A stretch of 58,310 nucleotides of DNA from Streptomyces triticisoli (GTDB lineage: Bacteria; Actinomycetota; Actinomycetes; Streptomycetales; Streptomycetaceae). Under the pieces are notes generated by a model. It was not told where the DNA came from, ran no database searches, and was given only the letters and a program-made list of their open reading frames with translations. Shown piece after piece: positions 20,306 through 28,829 of this stretch; positions within the stretch are counted from its first letter, which is position 1; every line of letters starts with the position of its first letter. The translations under genes and the position numbers were made by a program. The stretch spans positions 1 through 58,310 of the forward strand of contig NZ_QFDQ01000094.1 of NCBI RefSeq assembly GCF_003270085.1, given 5' to 3'.

Positions 20306-21559
20306 ATGCCCGCATCCCCGAGCACCGCCCGGGCCATCAACGACCGGCTCGCCCTGCGGCTGCTGCAGCAGGAAGGACCGCTGACGGCCGGGCAGTTGAA
20401 GCAGCTCACCGGCCTGTCCCGGCCGACGGTCGCCGATCTGGTCGAACGCCTGACGGTGTCCGGCCTGATCACCGTGGTGGGGGAGTCCAGGGAGCAACGG
20501 CGCGGCCCGAGGGCACGGTTGTACGGCATCGTCGCCGACCGTGCCCACCTCGCCGCCCTCGACGTGCGCACCGAGAGCGTCGCGGTGACCGTGTCCGACC
20601 TGCTGGGCCGGGAGTTGGCCGAGGCGTGCGCGCCGATCGGCGGGGACACCGGCACCGGACCCGCGGTGGAGCAGGCGGTCACGCTGGTGGAACGGGTGGC
20701 CGAGGAGGCGGGGGCGACGGGGGCGCTCCCGCACGAGCCCGTTCGAGCACGGGGGAGGCTGCACACGGTCGGCATCGGCGCCCCGGGCCTGATCGACCCG
20801 GTCACGGGCGAGCTGCGGAACTCCACGGGCCTGCCCGAGTGGCACCGCCGACTGGTGGCCGTACTGCGGGAGCGGCTGCCGCACGCCCGCGTCATCGTCG
20901 AGAACGAGACCAACCTCGCCGCGCTGGCCGAGCAGCGTGACGGGGCCGCCCGGGGGCGGGACACGTTCGTGCTGCTGTGGCTCGGCCACGGCACGGGGGT
21001 GGCCGTCGTCCTGGACGGTGCGTTGCGCCGCGGGGCCTTCGGCGGTGCGGGTGAGATCGGCTTCCTCCCCGTCCCGGGCACCGGAGCGCTCCCCTCGGCG
21101 ACGGACTGCACCGGCGGCTTCCACTCCCTGGCGGGAGCGGCGGCGGTGGTGGAACTGGCGCGCGACCACGGGCTGTCGGGCCAGGTGACGGGACGGGAGC
21201 CGACCGCCGCGGAGCTGGTACGGCACGCGGTGGCGGCGGACGCGACACGGGCCGCGCGCTTCCTGGACGACCTCGCCGATCGCGTCGCCCTCGGGGTCGC
21301 GTCGGTCGTGGCCGTCCTGGACCCTGGGTGCGTGGTCCTGGGCGGCGAGGTGGGGCAGGCCGGTGGGGACGTCCTCGCCGCGCGCGTGGGGGAGCGGGTC
21401 GGGAGGATGTCCCCACTGCTCACGGAGGTGCGGGCGAGCTCCTTGGGAGGAGGGGCGGTGCTGCGCGGGGCGCTCCTGACGGCCCGCGAGCGGGCCCAGG
21501 GCGAGCTGTTCGCACCGTCCGTCCCACCCACCTGTCCGTCTCGGTGGGGCGAGGCGTGA
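20306..21559 (+). CDS. ROK-family transcriptional regulator
   Basis: The 417-aa protein has an N-terminal winged helix (about residues 10-60, GQLKQLTGLSRPTVADLVERL) and a C-terminal ROK/sugar-kinase fold (about 85-395) with VGIGAPGLIDPVTGEL, VENETNLAALAEQ, and LWLGHGTGVAVV. The zinc-binding CXCGXXGC loop of sugar-kinase ROKs is not seen (TDCTGG replaces it), which suggests a regulator without kinase activity. GGGAGG precedes the ATG at 20306. It is divergent from the MFS gene it may regulate. A hairpin terminator follows at 21576. Confidence 0.88.
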   Translation: MPASPSTARAINDRLALRLLQQEGPLTAGQLKQLTGLSRPTVADLVERLTVSGLITVVGESREQRRGPRARLYGIVADRAHLAALDVRTESVAVTVSDLLGRELAEACAPIGGDTGTGPAVEQAVTLVERVAEEAGATGALPHEPVRARGRLHTVGIGAPGLIDPVTGELRNSTGLPEWHRRLVAVLRERLPHARVIVENETNLAALAEQRDGAARGRDTFVLLWLGHGTGVAVVLDGALRRGAFGGAGEIGFLPVPGTGALPSATDCTGGFHSLAGAAAVVELARDHGLSGQVTGREPTAAELVRHAVAADATRAARFLDDLADRVALGVASVVAVLDPGCVVLGGEVGQAGGDVLAARVGERVGRMSPLLTEVRASSLGGGAVLRGALLTARERAQGELFAPSVPPTCPSRWGEA

Positions 21560-21575
21560 CCGCCCCTCGGGCTTC

Positions 21576-21596
21576 GGCGGGGGCCGTGCCCCCGCC
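21576..21596 (+). terminator. Terminator after ROK gene
   Basis: GGCGGGGGC-CGT-GCCCCCGCC is a perfect 9-bp stem with a 3-nt loop, 16 bases after the ROK stop codon. Confidence 0.65.
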
Positions 21597-21616
21597 CGCC
21601 TCTCGCCCCTGCCGGC

Positions 21617-21852
21617 CGCTCCTGAACCGCCCTGCCAGGTACTCCTCGAACGTCCGCTTCCGCACGGCCTGCACGGCCGGCCGCGGAGCGAGATGGCCGC
21701 CCTCGCGCAGATCGACGGCGCACGACGGCGACGACGGCGTACGGCGGTGTGCGCCGGCTGAGCACCCGCATCTCGCGCCCGTCCGCGCGCAGCCGTTCGA
21801 CGACGTGCCGGCCGAGCGTTCCGGTGCCGCCGGTCACCAGGATCGTGGGCAT
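21617..21852 (-). pseudogene. Decayed NmrA-like NAD(P)-binding protein gene
   Basis: ATG at 21852, after AAGGGACGG, opens a typical NmrA/SDR start (MPTILVTGGTGTLGRHVVE), running for about 38 residues including the dinucleotide motif GGTGTLG. Reading then fails: the usual C-terminal end appears in another frame near 21710-21630 (VDLREGGHLAPRPAV then KRTFEEYLAGRF). Roughly 200 central residues of a normal 270-290-aa protein are missing and the frames differ, so this is an internally deleted, frameshifted remnant. The end coordinate is approximate. Confidence 0.65.
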
Positions 21853-22014
21853 GGTGGTTCCGTCCCTTCGGGTGTCGGCGGGGGCGCGTCGGCCGGTCTC
21901 CGTACGAAGTCCGGCTCGGCCGGGTTCACCGACGCCCGCACCCGCTCCGCAACTCCTCGGCGGACGCCGTGCGTTCCGGCCGCCGCGGCGCAACGCGCCT
22001 GCGCCACGGACCGG

Positions 22015-22044
22015 TTGACCCGCCTGGTCTAGTCCACTTAGTGT
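22015..22044 (+). promoter_or_regulatory. Promoter with DasR-like site in the spacer
   Basis: TTGACC (22015-22020), 18 bp, then TAGTGT (22039-22044) is a close match to the housekeeping consensus. The spacer holds TGGTCTAGTCCA at 22025-22036, which differs at one position from the DasR responsive-element core TGGTCTAGACCA. Transcription to the right would enter the FMN riboswitch about 160 bp downstream. If DasR binds here it would block RNA polymerase. Whether this is the rib promoter is inferred. Confidence 0.5.
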
Positions 22045-22212
22045 CTGACGTCCGTGCAGACCGGTCCGGCGGCGGTGACGACGGCCCTTGCCCGTCGCCG
22101 GACCTCCACGCCCGCACGGCGACCGGGCCCACGACACGCTCTGTGAGCCACCCCACACCGTCCGCCCGTATGGACGCCGACCGGACGTGGCACACTGGCC
22201 CTGTACCAGTAG

Positions 22213-22342
22213 CAGCGCACTCCGGGGTCGGTGAAACTCCGAACCGGCGGTCAAAGTCCGCGACCCGGCCGCTTCCAGCGGTCGGTTGACCAGGTGAAAT
22301 TCCTGGACCGACGGTTAAAGTCCGGATGGGAGGCAGTGCGCG
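22213..22342 (+). ncRNA. FMN riboswitch (RFN element)
   Basis: The conserved FMN aptamer blocks appear in order: CGGGGTCGGTGAAACTCCG, AACCGGCGG, CAAAGTCCGCGACCCGG, GGTTGACCAGGTGAAATTCC, GGACCGACGGTTAAAGTCCG and GATGGGAGGCAGTGCGC. P1 is closed by GCGCAC near 22214 and GTGCGC near 22336. It lies about 150 bp ahead of ribE and should shut off the riboflavin genes when FMN is abundant. A stable hairpin follows immediately at 22341 and is the likely expression platform. Confidence 0.96.
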
Positions 22343-22373
22343 GCGAGCGAGCACACACGTGTGCGCGTCGCCG
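22341..22373 (+). terminator. Hairpin directly after FMN aptamer
   Basis: An outer CGGCGA/TCGCCG stem and an inner GCACAC/GTGTGC stem form a long hairpin that begins at the 3' strand of aptamer P1. It shares bases with P1, so it could alternate with the ligand-bound fold as a terminator or as a block to Rho or ribosomes. No U-tract is present. Confidence 0.45.
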
Positions 22374-22494
22374 TATCTGGGCTCGCCCTTCCGGGCGGCC
22401 CCGTCCGGCGTCGTCCCGAGTGTCCTCGTTCGTGCAGTCTGTCGTCATCGACAACCCCGGAGTCCGTGCCCGAAGAGGCAGGAGGACCCGGGAA

Positions 22495-23103
22495 GTGTTC
22501 ACCGGAATCGTCGAAGAGCTGGGCGAGGTCACCGCCGTCGAAAACCTCGGCGACGCCGCCCGCTTCCGGCTCCGCGGCCCCGTCGTGACCCAGGGCGCCC
22601 GGCACGGAGACTCCATCGCCGTCAACGGGGTCTGTCTCACCGTCGTCGAGCACGAGGGCGACGAGTTCACCGCCGACGTCATGGCGGAGACCCTCAAGCG
22701 CTCCAGCCTCGGCGTCCTCACCGCCGGCTCCCGCGTCAACCTCGAACGCCCCACCGCGGTGGGCGCCCGCCTGGGCGGCCACATCGTGCAGGGACACGTC
22801 GACGGCACCGGCGCGATTCTGGACCGCACGCCCTCCGAGCACTGGGAGATCGTGAAGATCTCACTCCCTGCGGACCTCGCGCGCTACGTCGTGGAGAAGG
22901 GCTCCATCACCGTCGACGGCATCAGCCTCACCGTCGTCGAGGCCGGTGACGAGCACTTCACCGTCAGCCTCATCCCCACCACCCTCGCCCTGACCACCCT
23001 GGGCCTGAAGCAGCCCGGCGACCCGGTCAACCTCGAGGTGGACGTCGTCGCCAAGTACGTCGAGCGGCTGCTCGGCGACCGCGCCCGGGGAGCCGACCGG
23101 TGA
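22495..23103 (+). CDS. ribE: Riboflavin synthase alpha subunit
   Basis: This 202-aa enzyme dismutates two lumazines to riboflavin. Two tandem lumazine-binding barrels are visible: FTGIVEELG at the start, [11 protein letters not shown] (about 41-51), [13 protein letters not shown] near 95-107, then the second repeat with [11 protein letters not shown] and the C-terminal helix [16 protein letters not shown] at 22495 has an ideal AGGAGGA 8 bases upstream. It is the first gene of the FMN-riboswitch operon and overlaps ribM by four bases. Confidence 0.97.
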   Translation: MFTGIVEELGEVTAVENLGDAARFRLRGPVVTQGARHGDSIAVNGVCLTVVEHEGDEFTADVMAETLKRSSLGVLTAGSRVNLERPTAVGARLGGHIVQGHVDGTGAILDRTPSEHWEIVKISLPADLARYVVEKGSITVDGISLTVVEAGDEHFTVSLIPTTLALTTLGLKQPGDPVNLEVDVVAKYVERLLGDRARGADR

Positions 23104-23744
23104 ACTGGCTCAACTCCGAGGCCTTCACCGTCCTCGGGCAGCACATCAAGTGGTCGGACATGATCGGCAACGTCATCGGCCTGACCGCCCTGGCGTTCGG
23201 CTGGCGGCGCTCCATCTGGAGCTGGCCCACCCAGTTCCTCTCCGGCCTGATCCTCTTCGCCGCGTTCGCCACCGCCCACCTGTCCGGCAGCGCCGGCAAG
23301 CAGATCGTCGTCATGGTCGTCGCCGTCTACGGCTGGCGGCAGTGGAACCGCGGCAGGAACCGGGCGGAGGACGGCCACATCGCCGTACGATTCGCCACCT
23401 GGCGCGAGCGTGCCGCCCTGCTCGGCGCCGCCACCCTCGGCACCATCGCCGTCTCCGGCCTGTTCCACGCCTACCCGTCGCTGTCCTGGGACCCCTGGCC
23501 CGACGCCTACATCTTCGTCGGTACGATCATCGCCATGTACGCCCAGGCGCGGGGCATGGTCGAGTTCTGGTTCGCCTGGCTCCTCGTCGACCTCGTCGGC
23601 GTCCCGCTCAACTTCGCCAACGGCTTCGCCTTCTCCGGCTTCGTCTACGTCATCTACGGCGCACTCGTCCTGTGGGGCATGCGCGACTGGTGGCTGCGCA
23701 CCCGCAAGGACGCGCGGCCGGTCCTGGAAGGAGCGCCCGCATGA
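23100..23744 (+). CDS. ribM: RibM/PnuC-family riboflavin transporter
   Basis: The 214-aa membrane protein has about seven hydrophobic helices and PnuC-family features ([27 protein letters not shown]). Actinobacterial PnuC homologues inside FMN-riboswitch operons (PnuX/RibM) import riboflavin, and the location here between ribE and ribBA supports that function over nicotinamide riboside uptake. It starts with GTG inside the ribE stop (GTGA) and ends overlapping the ribBA ATG, so all three are translationally coupled. Confidence 0.9.
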   Translation: MNWLNSEAFTVLGQHIKWSDMIGNVIGLTALAFGWRRSIWSWPTQFLSGLILFAAFATAHLSGSAGKQIVVMVVAVYGWRQWNRGRNRAEDGHIAVRFATWRERAALLGAATLGTIAVSGLFHAYPSLSWDPWPDAYIFVGTIIAMYAQARGMVEFWFAWLLVDLVGVPLNFANGFAFSGFVYVIYGALVLWGMRDWWLRTRKDARPVLEGAPA

Positions 23745-25030
23745 CCGCGGCACCTGTTCTCCACAGCCCTGACGACACCGAGGACCTCTCCCTCGACCCG
23801 ATCGAGCAGGCGATCGCCGACATAGCGGCCGGCCGCCCGGTCGTGGTCGTCGACGACGAGAACCGCGAGAACGAGGGCGACCTCGTCATCGCCGCCGAGA
23901 AGGCGACCCCCGAGATCGTCGCCTTCATGATGAGCGAGTGTCGCGGCCTGATCTGCGCCCCCATGGAGGGCGAGGAACTGGACCGGCTCGAGCTGCCGCA
24001 GATGGTGGAGGAGAACACCGAGTCGATGAAGACCGCGTTCACGGTCTCCGTCGACGCCTCCGCCGAGCACGGTGTGACCACCGGCATCTCCGCCTCCGAC
24101 CGCGCCACCACCCTCCAGTTGCTGGCGAGCGGCACCGCCGAGCCCACCGACCTCGTCCGGCCCGGCCACGTCTTCCCGCTGCGCGCCCGCCCCGGCGGGG
24201 TTCTCGTCCGCGACGGCCACACCGAGGCCGCCGTCGACCTCGCCCGGCTCGCGGGGCTGCGTCCGGCCGGCGCGATCGTCGAGATCGCGGGCGAGGACGG
24301 CTGTATGCTCCGCCTGCCCGAGCTGGTCGTCTTCGCCCGCAAGCACGGCCTGACGATCATCTCCATCGAGGACCTGATCGCCTACCGCCGCAGCAGTGAG
24401 CCCACCGTCCGCCGCGAGGCCGAGGTCCACCTGCCCACCGCGCACGGCGTCTTCACGGCGTACGGCTACCGCTCCACCGTCGACGGCGTCGAGCACGTCG
24501 CCCTCGTCCACGGCGAGATCGGCGACGGCGAGGACGTCCTGGTCCGCGTCCACTCCGAGTGCCTGACCGGTGACGTCTTCGGCTCCCAGCGCTGCGACTG
24601 CGGCCCCCAGCTGGACACCTCCCTGGAGCGCATCCAGGCCGAGGGCAGGGGAGTGGTGGTCTACCTGCGCGGCCACGAGGGACGCGGCATCGGCCTGATG
24701 TCCAAGCTGCGCGCCTACGAGCTCCAGGAGCGCGGCCGGGACACCCTCGACGCCAACCTCGAACTCGGCCTGCCCGCCGACGCCCGCGACTACGGCGCCG
24801 GCGCGCAGATCCTGCAGGACCTCGGCGTCATGAGCGTCCGCCTGATGACCAACAACCCCGACAAGACCGACGCCCTGCTCCACCACGGCCTGAAGGTCAC
24901 CGGGCGGGAGCCGATGCCCGTCCAGGCCGGCGAGCACAACCTCCACTACCTGCGCACCAAGCGGGACCGGATGGGCCACGACCTGCCCTGGCTGGACACC
25001 ACCACCGTGTCCACCTGCGGCAACCAGTAA
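23741..25030 (+). CDS. ribBA: Bifunctional DHBP synthase / GTP cyclohydrolase II
   Basis: This 429-aa fusion makes both riboflavin precursors. The DHBP synthase half (about residues 15-215) has [10 protein letters not shown] at 38-47 and the C-terminal [13 protein letters not shown]. The GTP cyclohydrolase II half (about 220-415) has the zinc ligands in [16 protein letters not shown] (near 272-287) and [10 protein letters not shown] with the catalytic Arg. GGAAGGAG lies 8 bases before the ATG, which overlaps the ribM stop. Both active sites look intact. Confidence 0.97.
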   Translation: MTAAPVLHSPDDTEDLSLDPIEQAIADIAAGRPVVVVDDENRENEGDLVIAAEKATPEIVAFMMSECRGLICAPMEGEELDRLELPQMVEENTESMKTAFTVSVDASAEHGVTTGISASDRATTLQLLASGTAEPTDLVRPGHVFPLRARPGGVLVRDGHTEAAVDLARLAGLRPAGAIVEIAGEDGCMLRLPELVVFARKHGLTIISIEDLIAYRRSSEPTVRREAEVHLPTAHGVFTAYGYRSTVDGVEHVALVHGEIGDGEDVLVRVHSECLTGDVFGSQRCDCGPQLDTSLERIQAEGRGVVVYLRGHEGRGIGLMSKLRAYELQERGRDTLDANLELGLPADARDYGAGAQILQDLGVMSVRLMTNNPDKTDALLHHGLKVTGREPMPVQAGEHNLHYLRTKRDRMGHDLPWLDTTTVSTCGNQ

Positions 25031-25052
25031 GCACGGAAAAGCGAGGAGACAC

Positions 25053-25538
25053 GTGAGCGGCAAGGGTGCACCGGAACTGTCGGTCCGTAACGTCGGGGAC
25101 CTCAGGGTCGCCGTCATCGCGGCGCAGTGGCACGAGAAGGTGATGGACGGACTGGTGGACGGCGCCCTGCGCGCCCTGCACGAACTGGGGATCGACGAGC
25201 CGACCCTGCTCCGCGTCCCCGGCAGCTTCGAGCTCCCGGTGGTGGCCAAGGTGCTGGCCGGCCGCGGCTACGACGCGATCGTCGCCCTCGGCGTCGTCAT
25301 CCGCGGCGGCACCCCCCACTTCGACTATGTGTGCCAGGGCGTCACGCAGGGGCTGACCCAGGTGTCGATCGAGACCGGTGTGCCCGTCGGCTTCGGCGTG
25401 CTCACCTGTGACACCGAGGAGCAGGCCCTGGACCGGGCGGGCTTGGCGGGCTCCAGCGAGGACAAGGGACATGAGGCGGTCACCGCGGCGGTGGCGACCG
25501 CGGCGACGCTCCGTTCGGTATCCGAACCCTGGCGGTGA
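25053..25538 (+). CDS. ribH: Lumazine synthase
   Basis: The 161-aa protein condenses the ribityl pyrimidine with DHBP to make lumazine. Motifs are [33 protein letters not shown] (about 50-61), [19 protein letters not shown] with the catalytic His, and [20 protein letters not shown]. The GTG start has GAGGAG 8 bases upstream and lies 22 bp after ribBA, completing the riboflavin operon. Confidence 0.97.
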   Translation: MSGKGAPELSVRNVGDLRVAVIAAQWHEKVMDGLVDGALRALHELGIDEPTLLRVPGSFELPVVAKVLAGRGYDAIVALGVVIRGGTPHFDYVCQGVTQGLTQVSIETGVPVGFGVLTCDTEEQALDRAGLAGSSEDKGHEAVTAAVATAATLRSVSEPWR

Positions 25539-25555
25539 GCGCCGCCCGGAGCGCG

Positions 25556-25561
25556 TAGGGT
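25556..25561 (+). promoter_or_regulatory. -10 box close to hisE start
   Basis: TAGGGT ends 10 bases before the hisE ATG, suggesting a short-leader or leaderless promoter for hisE-hisG apart from the rib operon. The -35 region is not clear. Confidence 0.35.
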
Positions 25562-25571
25562 TGGCACCACC

Positions 25572-25844
25572 ATGTCCAAGAAGACGTTCGAGGAGCTCTT
25601 CACCGAGCTCCAGCACAAGGCCGCCCACGGCGATCCCGCCACCTCCCGGACCGCCGAGCTGGTCGGCAAGGGGGTCCACGCCATCGGCAAGAAGGTCGTC
25701 GAAGAGGCCGCAGAGGTCTGGATGGCCGCCGAGTACGAGGGCAAGGAGGCGGCCGCCGAGGAGATCTCGCAGCTGCTGTACCACGTCCAGGTGATGATGG
25801 TCGCCCGCGGCATCTCCCTGGACGACGTCTACGCCCACCTCTGA
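25572..25844 (+). CDS. hisE: Phosphoribosyl-ATP pyrophosphatase
   Basis: The 90-aa all-alpha MazG-like enzyme hydrolyses phosphoribosyl-ATP in histidine synthesis. [32 protein letters not shown] holds the metal-binding acidic residues (helices near 41-72). Length is standard for stand-alone actinobacterial HisE. It is 33 bp downstream of ribH and 62 bp before hisG, the normal Streptomyces order. Confidence 0.96.
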   Translation: MSKKTFEELFTELQHKAAHGDPATSRTAELVGKGVHAIGKKVVEEAAEVWMAAEYEGKEAAAEEISQLLYHVQVMMVARGISLDDVYAHL

Positions 25845-25906
25845 GCACCGCCCGCACACCGTCCCGTACGCCACGAACACGTCAACGAACGAAGGAAGCC
25901 GACCTC

Positions 25907-26758
25907 ATGCTGCGCATCGCCGTCCCCAACAAGGGTTCACTCGCCGGCCCTGCGGCGGAGATGCTGCATGAGGCCGGCTACCAGCAGCGACGCGAGTCCA
26001 AGGAGCTGCGGATCGTCGACCCGACCAACGAGGTCGAGTTCTTCTACCTCCGCCCCCGCGACATCGCGATCTACGTCTCCACCGGCCGCCTCGACATCGG
26101 CGTCACCGGTCGTGACCTGCTCGTCGACTCCGGAGCGGGCGCCGAGGAGATCCTGCCGCTCGGCTTCGCCCGCTCCACCTTCCGCTACGCGGCCAAGCCC
26201 GGCACCGTCGGCGACGGCATCGCCGACCTGAACGGCAAGACGGTCGCCACCTCCTACGAGGGCATCGTCGCCAAGCACCTCGCCGACAGCGGCATCGACG
26301 CTTCCGTCGTCCACCTGGACGGCGCCGTCGAGACCGCCATCGAACTCGGCGTCGCCGAGGTCATCGCGGACGTCGTCGAGACCGGCACCTCGCTGCGCAA
26401 CGCCGGCCTCGTGGTCGTCGGCGAGCCGATCATGAAGTCCGAGGCGATCGTCGTCCGCCGCACCGGCGCGGACGCCGAGGAGCCCAAGGTGCAGCAGTTC
26501 CTGCGCCGCCTCCAGGGCGTCCTGGTGGCCCGGACGTACGTGATGATGGACTACGACTGCCGGGTCGAGCAGCTGGAGAAGGCCGTCGCGCTCACCCCGG
26601 GCCTGGAGTCCCCGACCATCTCCCCACTGCACAACGAGGGCTGGGTCGCCGTGCGCGCCATGGTCCCGGCCAACGAGGCCCAGCGGGTCATGGACGACCT
26701 GTACGAGATCGGCGCCCGTGCCATCCTGACCACGGCCATCCACGCCTGCCGCCTCTGA
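25907..26758 (+). CDS. hisG: ATP phosphoribosyltransferase, long form
   Basis: This 283-aa enzyme catalyses the first step of histidine synthesis from ATP and PRPP. It has the catalytic domains (LRIAVPNKGSLAG at the start; DIGVTGRDLL; the PRPP loop DVVETGTSLRNAGL around residues 161-174) and the C-terminal ACT-like domain (about 208-283) for histidine feedback. The long form needs no HisZ. GAAGGAAG precedes the ATG at 25907. Confidence 0.97.
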   Translation: MLRIAVPNKGSLAGPAAEMLHEAGYQQRRESKELRIVDPTNEVEFFYLRPRDIAIYVSTGRLDIGVTGRDLLVDSGAGAEEILPLGFARSTFRYAAKPGTVGDGIADLNGKTVATSYEGIVAKHLADSGIDASVVHLDGAVETAIELGVAEVIADVVETGTSLRNAGLVVVGEPIMKSEAIVVRRTGADAEEPKVQQFLRRLQGVLVARTYVMMDYDCRVEQLEKAVALTPGLESPTISPLHNEGWVAVRAMVPANEAQRVMDDLYEIGARAILTTAIHACRL

Positions 26759-26779
26759 GGGACGAGAGAGCACACGACG

Positions 26780-27247
26780 ATGTCCGACCTGCCCGCACTT
26801 CCCGTCACCTTCCGGCCGGGGCGCACCCGGGCCGTCCTGCTCACCGCCGCTGTCGCCCTGTTCGTGGCGATGACCGTCGTCGCGCTGCTGCTGGAACAGC
26901 TCAGCCCCGGCGAGCGCATCAGCTTCGTCTTCACCGGCGCCCTGCTGGCCTGGATCCCGGTCCTGCTCGCCCGGCCGAAGGTGGTCGCCGACGACTCCGG
27001 TGTCACCGTCGTCAACATCGTCGGACGGCGCCACCTGGCCTGGGCGGAGATCCTGCAGGTGAACCTGCGCCCCGGCGACCCGTGGGTGTTCCTGAACCTC
27101 AGCGACGGCACCAGCCTGCCCGTGCTCGGCATCCAGCCGGGCATCGCCAAGCAGCGCGCCATCGCAGACGCGCGCACCCTGCGCGCGCTCGTCGAGGCCC
27201 GGTCCATCCAGGACCCCGAGCGGTCCGAGGACGAACCTCAGGGCTGA
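26780..27247 (+). CDS. Bacterial PH-domain membrane protein
   Basis: The 155-aa protein has two adjacent transmembrane helices (about residues 18-40 and 47-65) followed by a small bacterial PH-like domain (about 68-125: VVADDSGVTVVNIVGRRHLAWAEI, FLNLSDGTSLPVLGI). The C-terminus is helical and acidic. It starts 21 bp after hisG and is probably co-transcribed, a conserved arrangement in Streptomyces. No biochemical role is known. Confidence 0.85.
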   Translation: MSDLPALPVTFRPGRTRAVLLTAAVALFVAMTVVALLLEQLSPGERISFVFTGALLAWIPVLLARPKVVADDSGVTVVNIVGRRHLAWAEILQVNLRPGDPWVFLNLSDGTSLPVLGIQPGIAKQRAIADARTLRALVEARSIQDPERSEDEPQG

Positions 27248-27482
27248 GTCGGGGACGTCCACCCTGATGCGTGGGGCCCCGTCTTGAATATTCTGTTGGG
27301 CGGAGGCGTTGTCCGACTGCGCCCCCGCCCCTGAGTTCCGCCCGGTGCCAGGGGCTCCTGCTACCCGAGGAGTGACTCCCTCCGGCGATGGACGGATCGT
27401 CCTGCAGTACCTGCGCCGCCCCCTGCCGACATAGCGCCGACCGCCCGACCGCGGTTCGCGCGCACGCGGAGGCGGCGGCATC
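27248..27482 (+). promoter_or_regulatory. Long structured leader of CBS transporter pair
   Basis: This 235-bp gap has no ORF. A rare AT-rich stretch with TATTCT (27289-27294) may be a -10. Immediately after it GGGCGG-A-GGCG and CGCC-C-CCGCCC (27298-27330) form a 10-bp stem with one mismatch, followed by a CTCCT/AGGAG stem (27355-27371) and a GGACG/CGTCC stem (about 27390-27402). The succession of stems resembles a regulatory leader. I could not match it to a known riboswitch. Confidence 0.4.
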
Positions 27483-28829
27483 ATGACCATCCCCCTGCTG
27501 CTCCTGGCAGCGGCATTCCTGCTGATCCTGGCCAACGGCTTCTTCGTCGCGGCCGAGTTCGGCCTGGTCACCGTCGAGCGCCCGGACGCCGAGAAGGCCG
27601 CCGCCGAAGGCGACCCACGGGCCCGTACGGTCGTCGAATCCCTCAAGGAGCTGTCCTTCCAGCTCTCCGGCACCCAGCTCGGCATCACGATCACCTCTCT
27701 GGTGGTCGGCATGCTCGCCGAACCGGCACTGGCCCGGCTGCTGCGCGGCCCGTTCACGGCGGTCGGCATACCCGACGGGGCCGTCTCCGGGGTCGCCGTG
27801 GTCGTCGGCATGCTGCTGGCCTCGGCGGTCCAGATGGTGATCGGCGAGCTCGTACCCAAGAACTGGGCGGTGTCCCGGCCCCTGCAGGTCGCGCGCTTCG
27901 TGGCCGGCCCGCAGCACGTCTTCTCACGCCTGTTCCACCCGGTGATCGCCACGCTGAACGCGGTCGCCAACCGGCTGGTGCGCGCCCTGGGCGTCGAACC
28001 CACCGAGGAGCTGGCCTCCGCCCGTACCCCGGGCGAGCTGGTCTCGCTGGCCCGCCACTCGGCCCGGGCCGGCGCCCTCGAACCGGACACCGCGGACCTC
28101 TTCGTGCGCACCCTGTCCCTGGGCGACCTGACCGCACAGCACGTCATGACCCCGCGCGTGAAGGTCAGCGCCCTGCAGTCCTCGGCGACCGCCGAGGACG
28201 TGGTCAACCTGACCCGCGCCACCGGCCTGTCCCGCTTCCCCGTCTACTACGAGAAGATCGACGAAGTCGTCGGCATGGTCCACCTCAAGGACGCCCTCGC
28301 GGTGCCGGCGCACGAGCGGCTGCGCACCCCCGTGGGCCGTATCGCCCGCCCGGCGCTGCTGGTCCCCGAGACCCTGCCGGTGCGGCCCCTGCTCGCCCGG
28401 CTGCGCAGCGAGCAGCCCATCGCCGTCGTGGTCGACGAGTACGGCGGCACGGCGGGCGTCGTCACCCTGGAGGACATCGTCGAGGAACTCGTCGGCGAGG
28501 TCCGCGACGAGCACGACGCCACGGACGTGCCCGAGCTCGCCCCCGCCCTGCCGGAGGACGGCCGGCCCACCTGGGACGTCGACGGCGGCTGCCGCGTCGA
28601 CCTGCTGCAGCGCATCGGCCTGGACGTGCCCGAGGGCCCGTACGAGACCGTCGCGGGCCTGGTCGCCGACCTGCTCGGCCGCATCCCGGCCCCCGGCGAC
28701 CGGGCGGAGCTGCCCGGCTGGCGGCTGGCCGTGCGCCAGGTCGGGCACTACCGCGCGGAGCGGGTACGGCTGGTCCGCACCGCCCCCGCGGCGGACGCGG
28801 TCGCGGCCGTGGTGGAGGCTGCCCGATGA
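27483..28829 (+). CDS. CBS/DUF21 membrane protein (CorC/HlyC type), first copy
   Basis: The 448-aa protein has an N-terminal DUF21 membrane domain of three to four helices (about residues 1-190, LILANGFFVAAEFGLVTVERP), a CBS pair (about 215-335, with VMTPRVKV and DEYGGTAGVVTLEDIVEELVGEV) and a C-terminal CorC/HlyC transporter-associated domain (about 355-435). The family is linked to Mg2+/Co2+ efflux. Its stop overlaps the start of a paralogue (ATGA). It begins behind a 235-bp leader. Confidence 0.9.
   Translation: MTIPLLLLAAAFLLILANGFFVAAEFGLVTVERPDAEKAAAEGDPRARTVVESLKELSFQLSGTQLGITITSLVVGMLAEPALARLLRGPFTAVGIPDGAVSGVAVVVGMLLASAVQMVIGELVPKNWAVSRPLQVARFVAGPQHVFSRLFHPVIATLNAVANRLVRALGVEPTEELASARTPGELVSLARHSARAGALEPDTADLFVRTLSLGDLTAQHVMTPRVKVSALQSSATAEDVVNLTRATGLSRFPVYYEKIDEVVGMVHLKDALAVPAHERLRTPVGRIARPALLVPETLPVRPLLARLRSEQPIAVVVDEYGGTAGVVTLEDIVEELVGEVRDEHDATDVPELAPALPEDGRPTWDVDGGCRVDLLQRIGLDVPEGPYETVAGLVADLLGRIPAPGDRAELPGWRLAVRQVGHYRAERVRLVRTAPAADAVAAVVEAAR

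Noticed and set aside
27248..27482. M-box or yybP-ykoY riboswitch before the CBS genes
   Set aside because: The conserved blocks of those aptamers are not present; left as an unknown structured leader.
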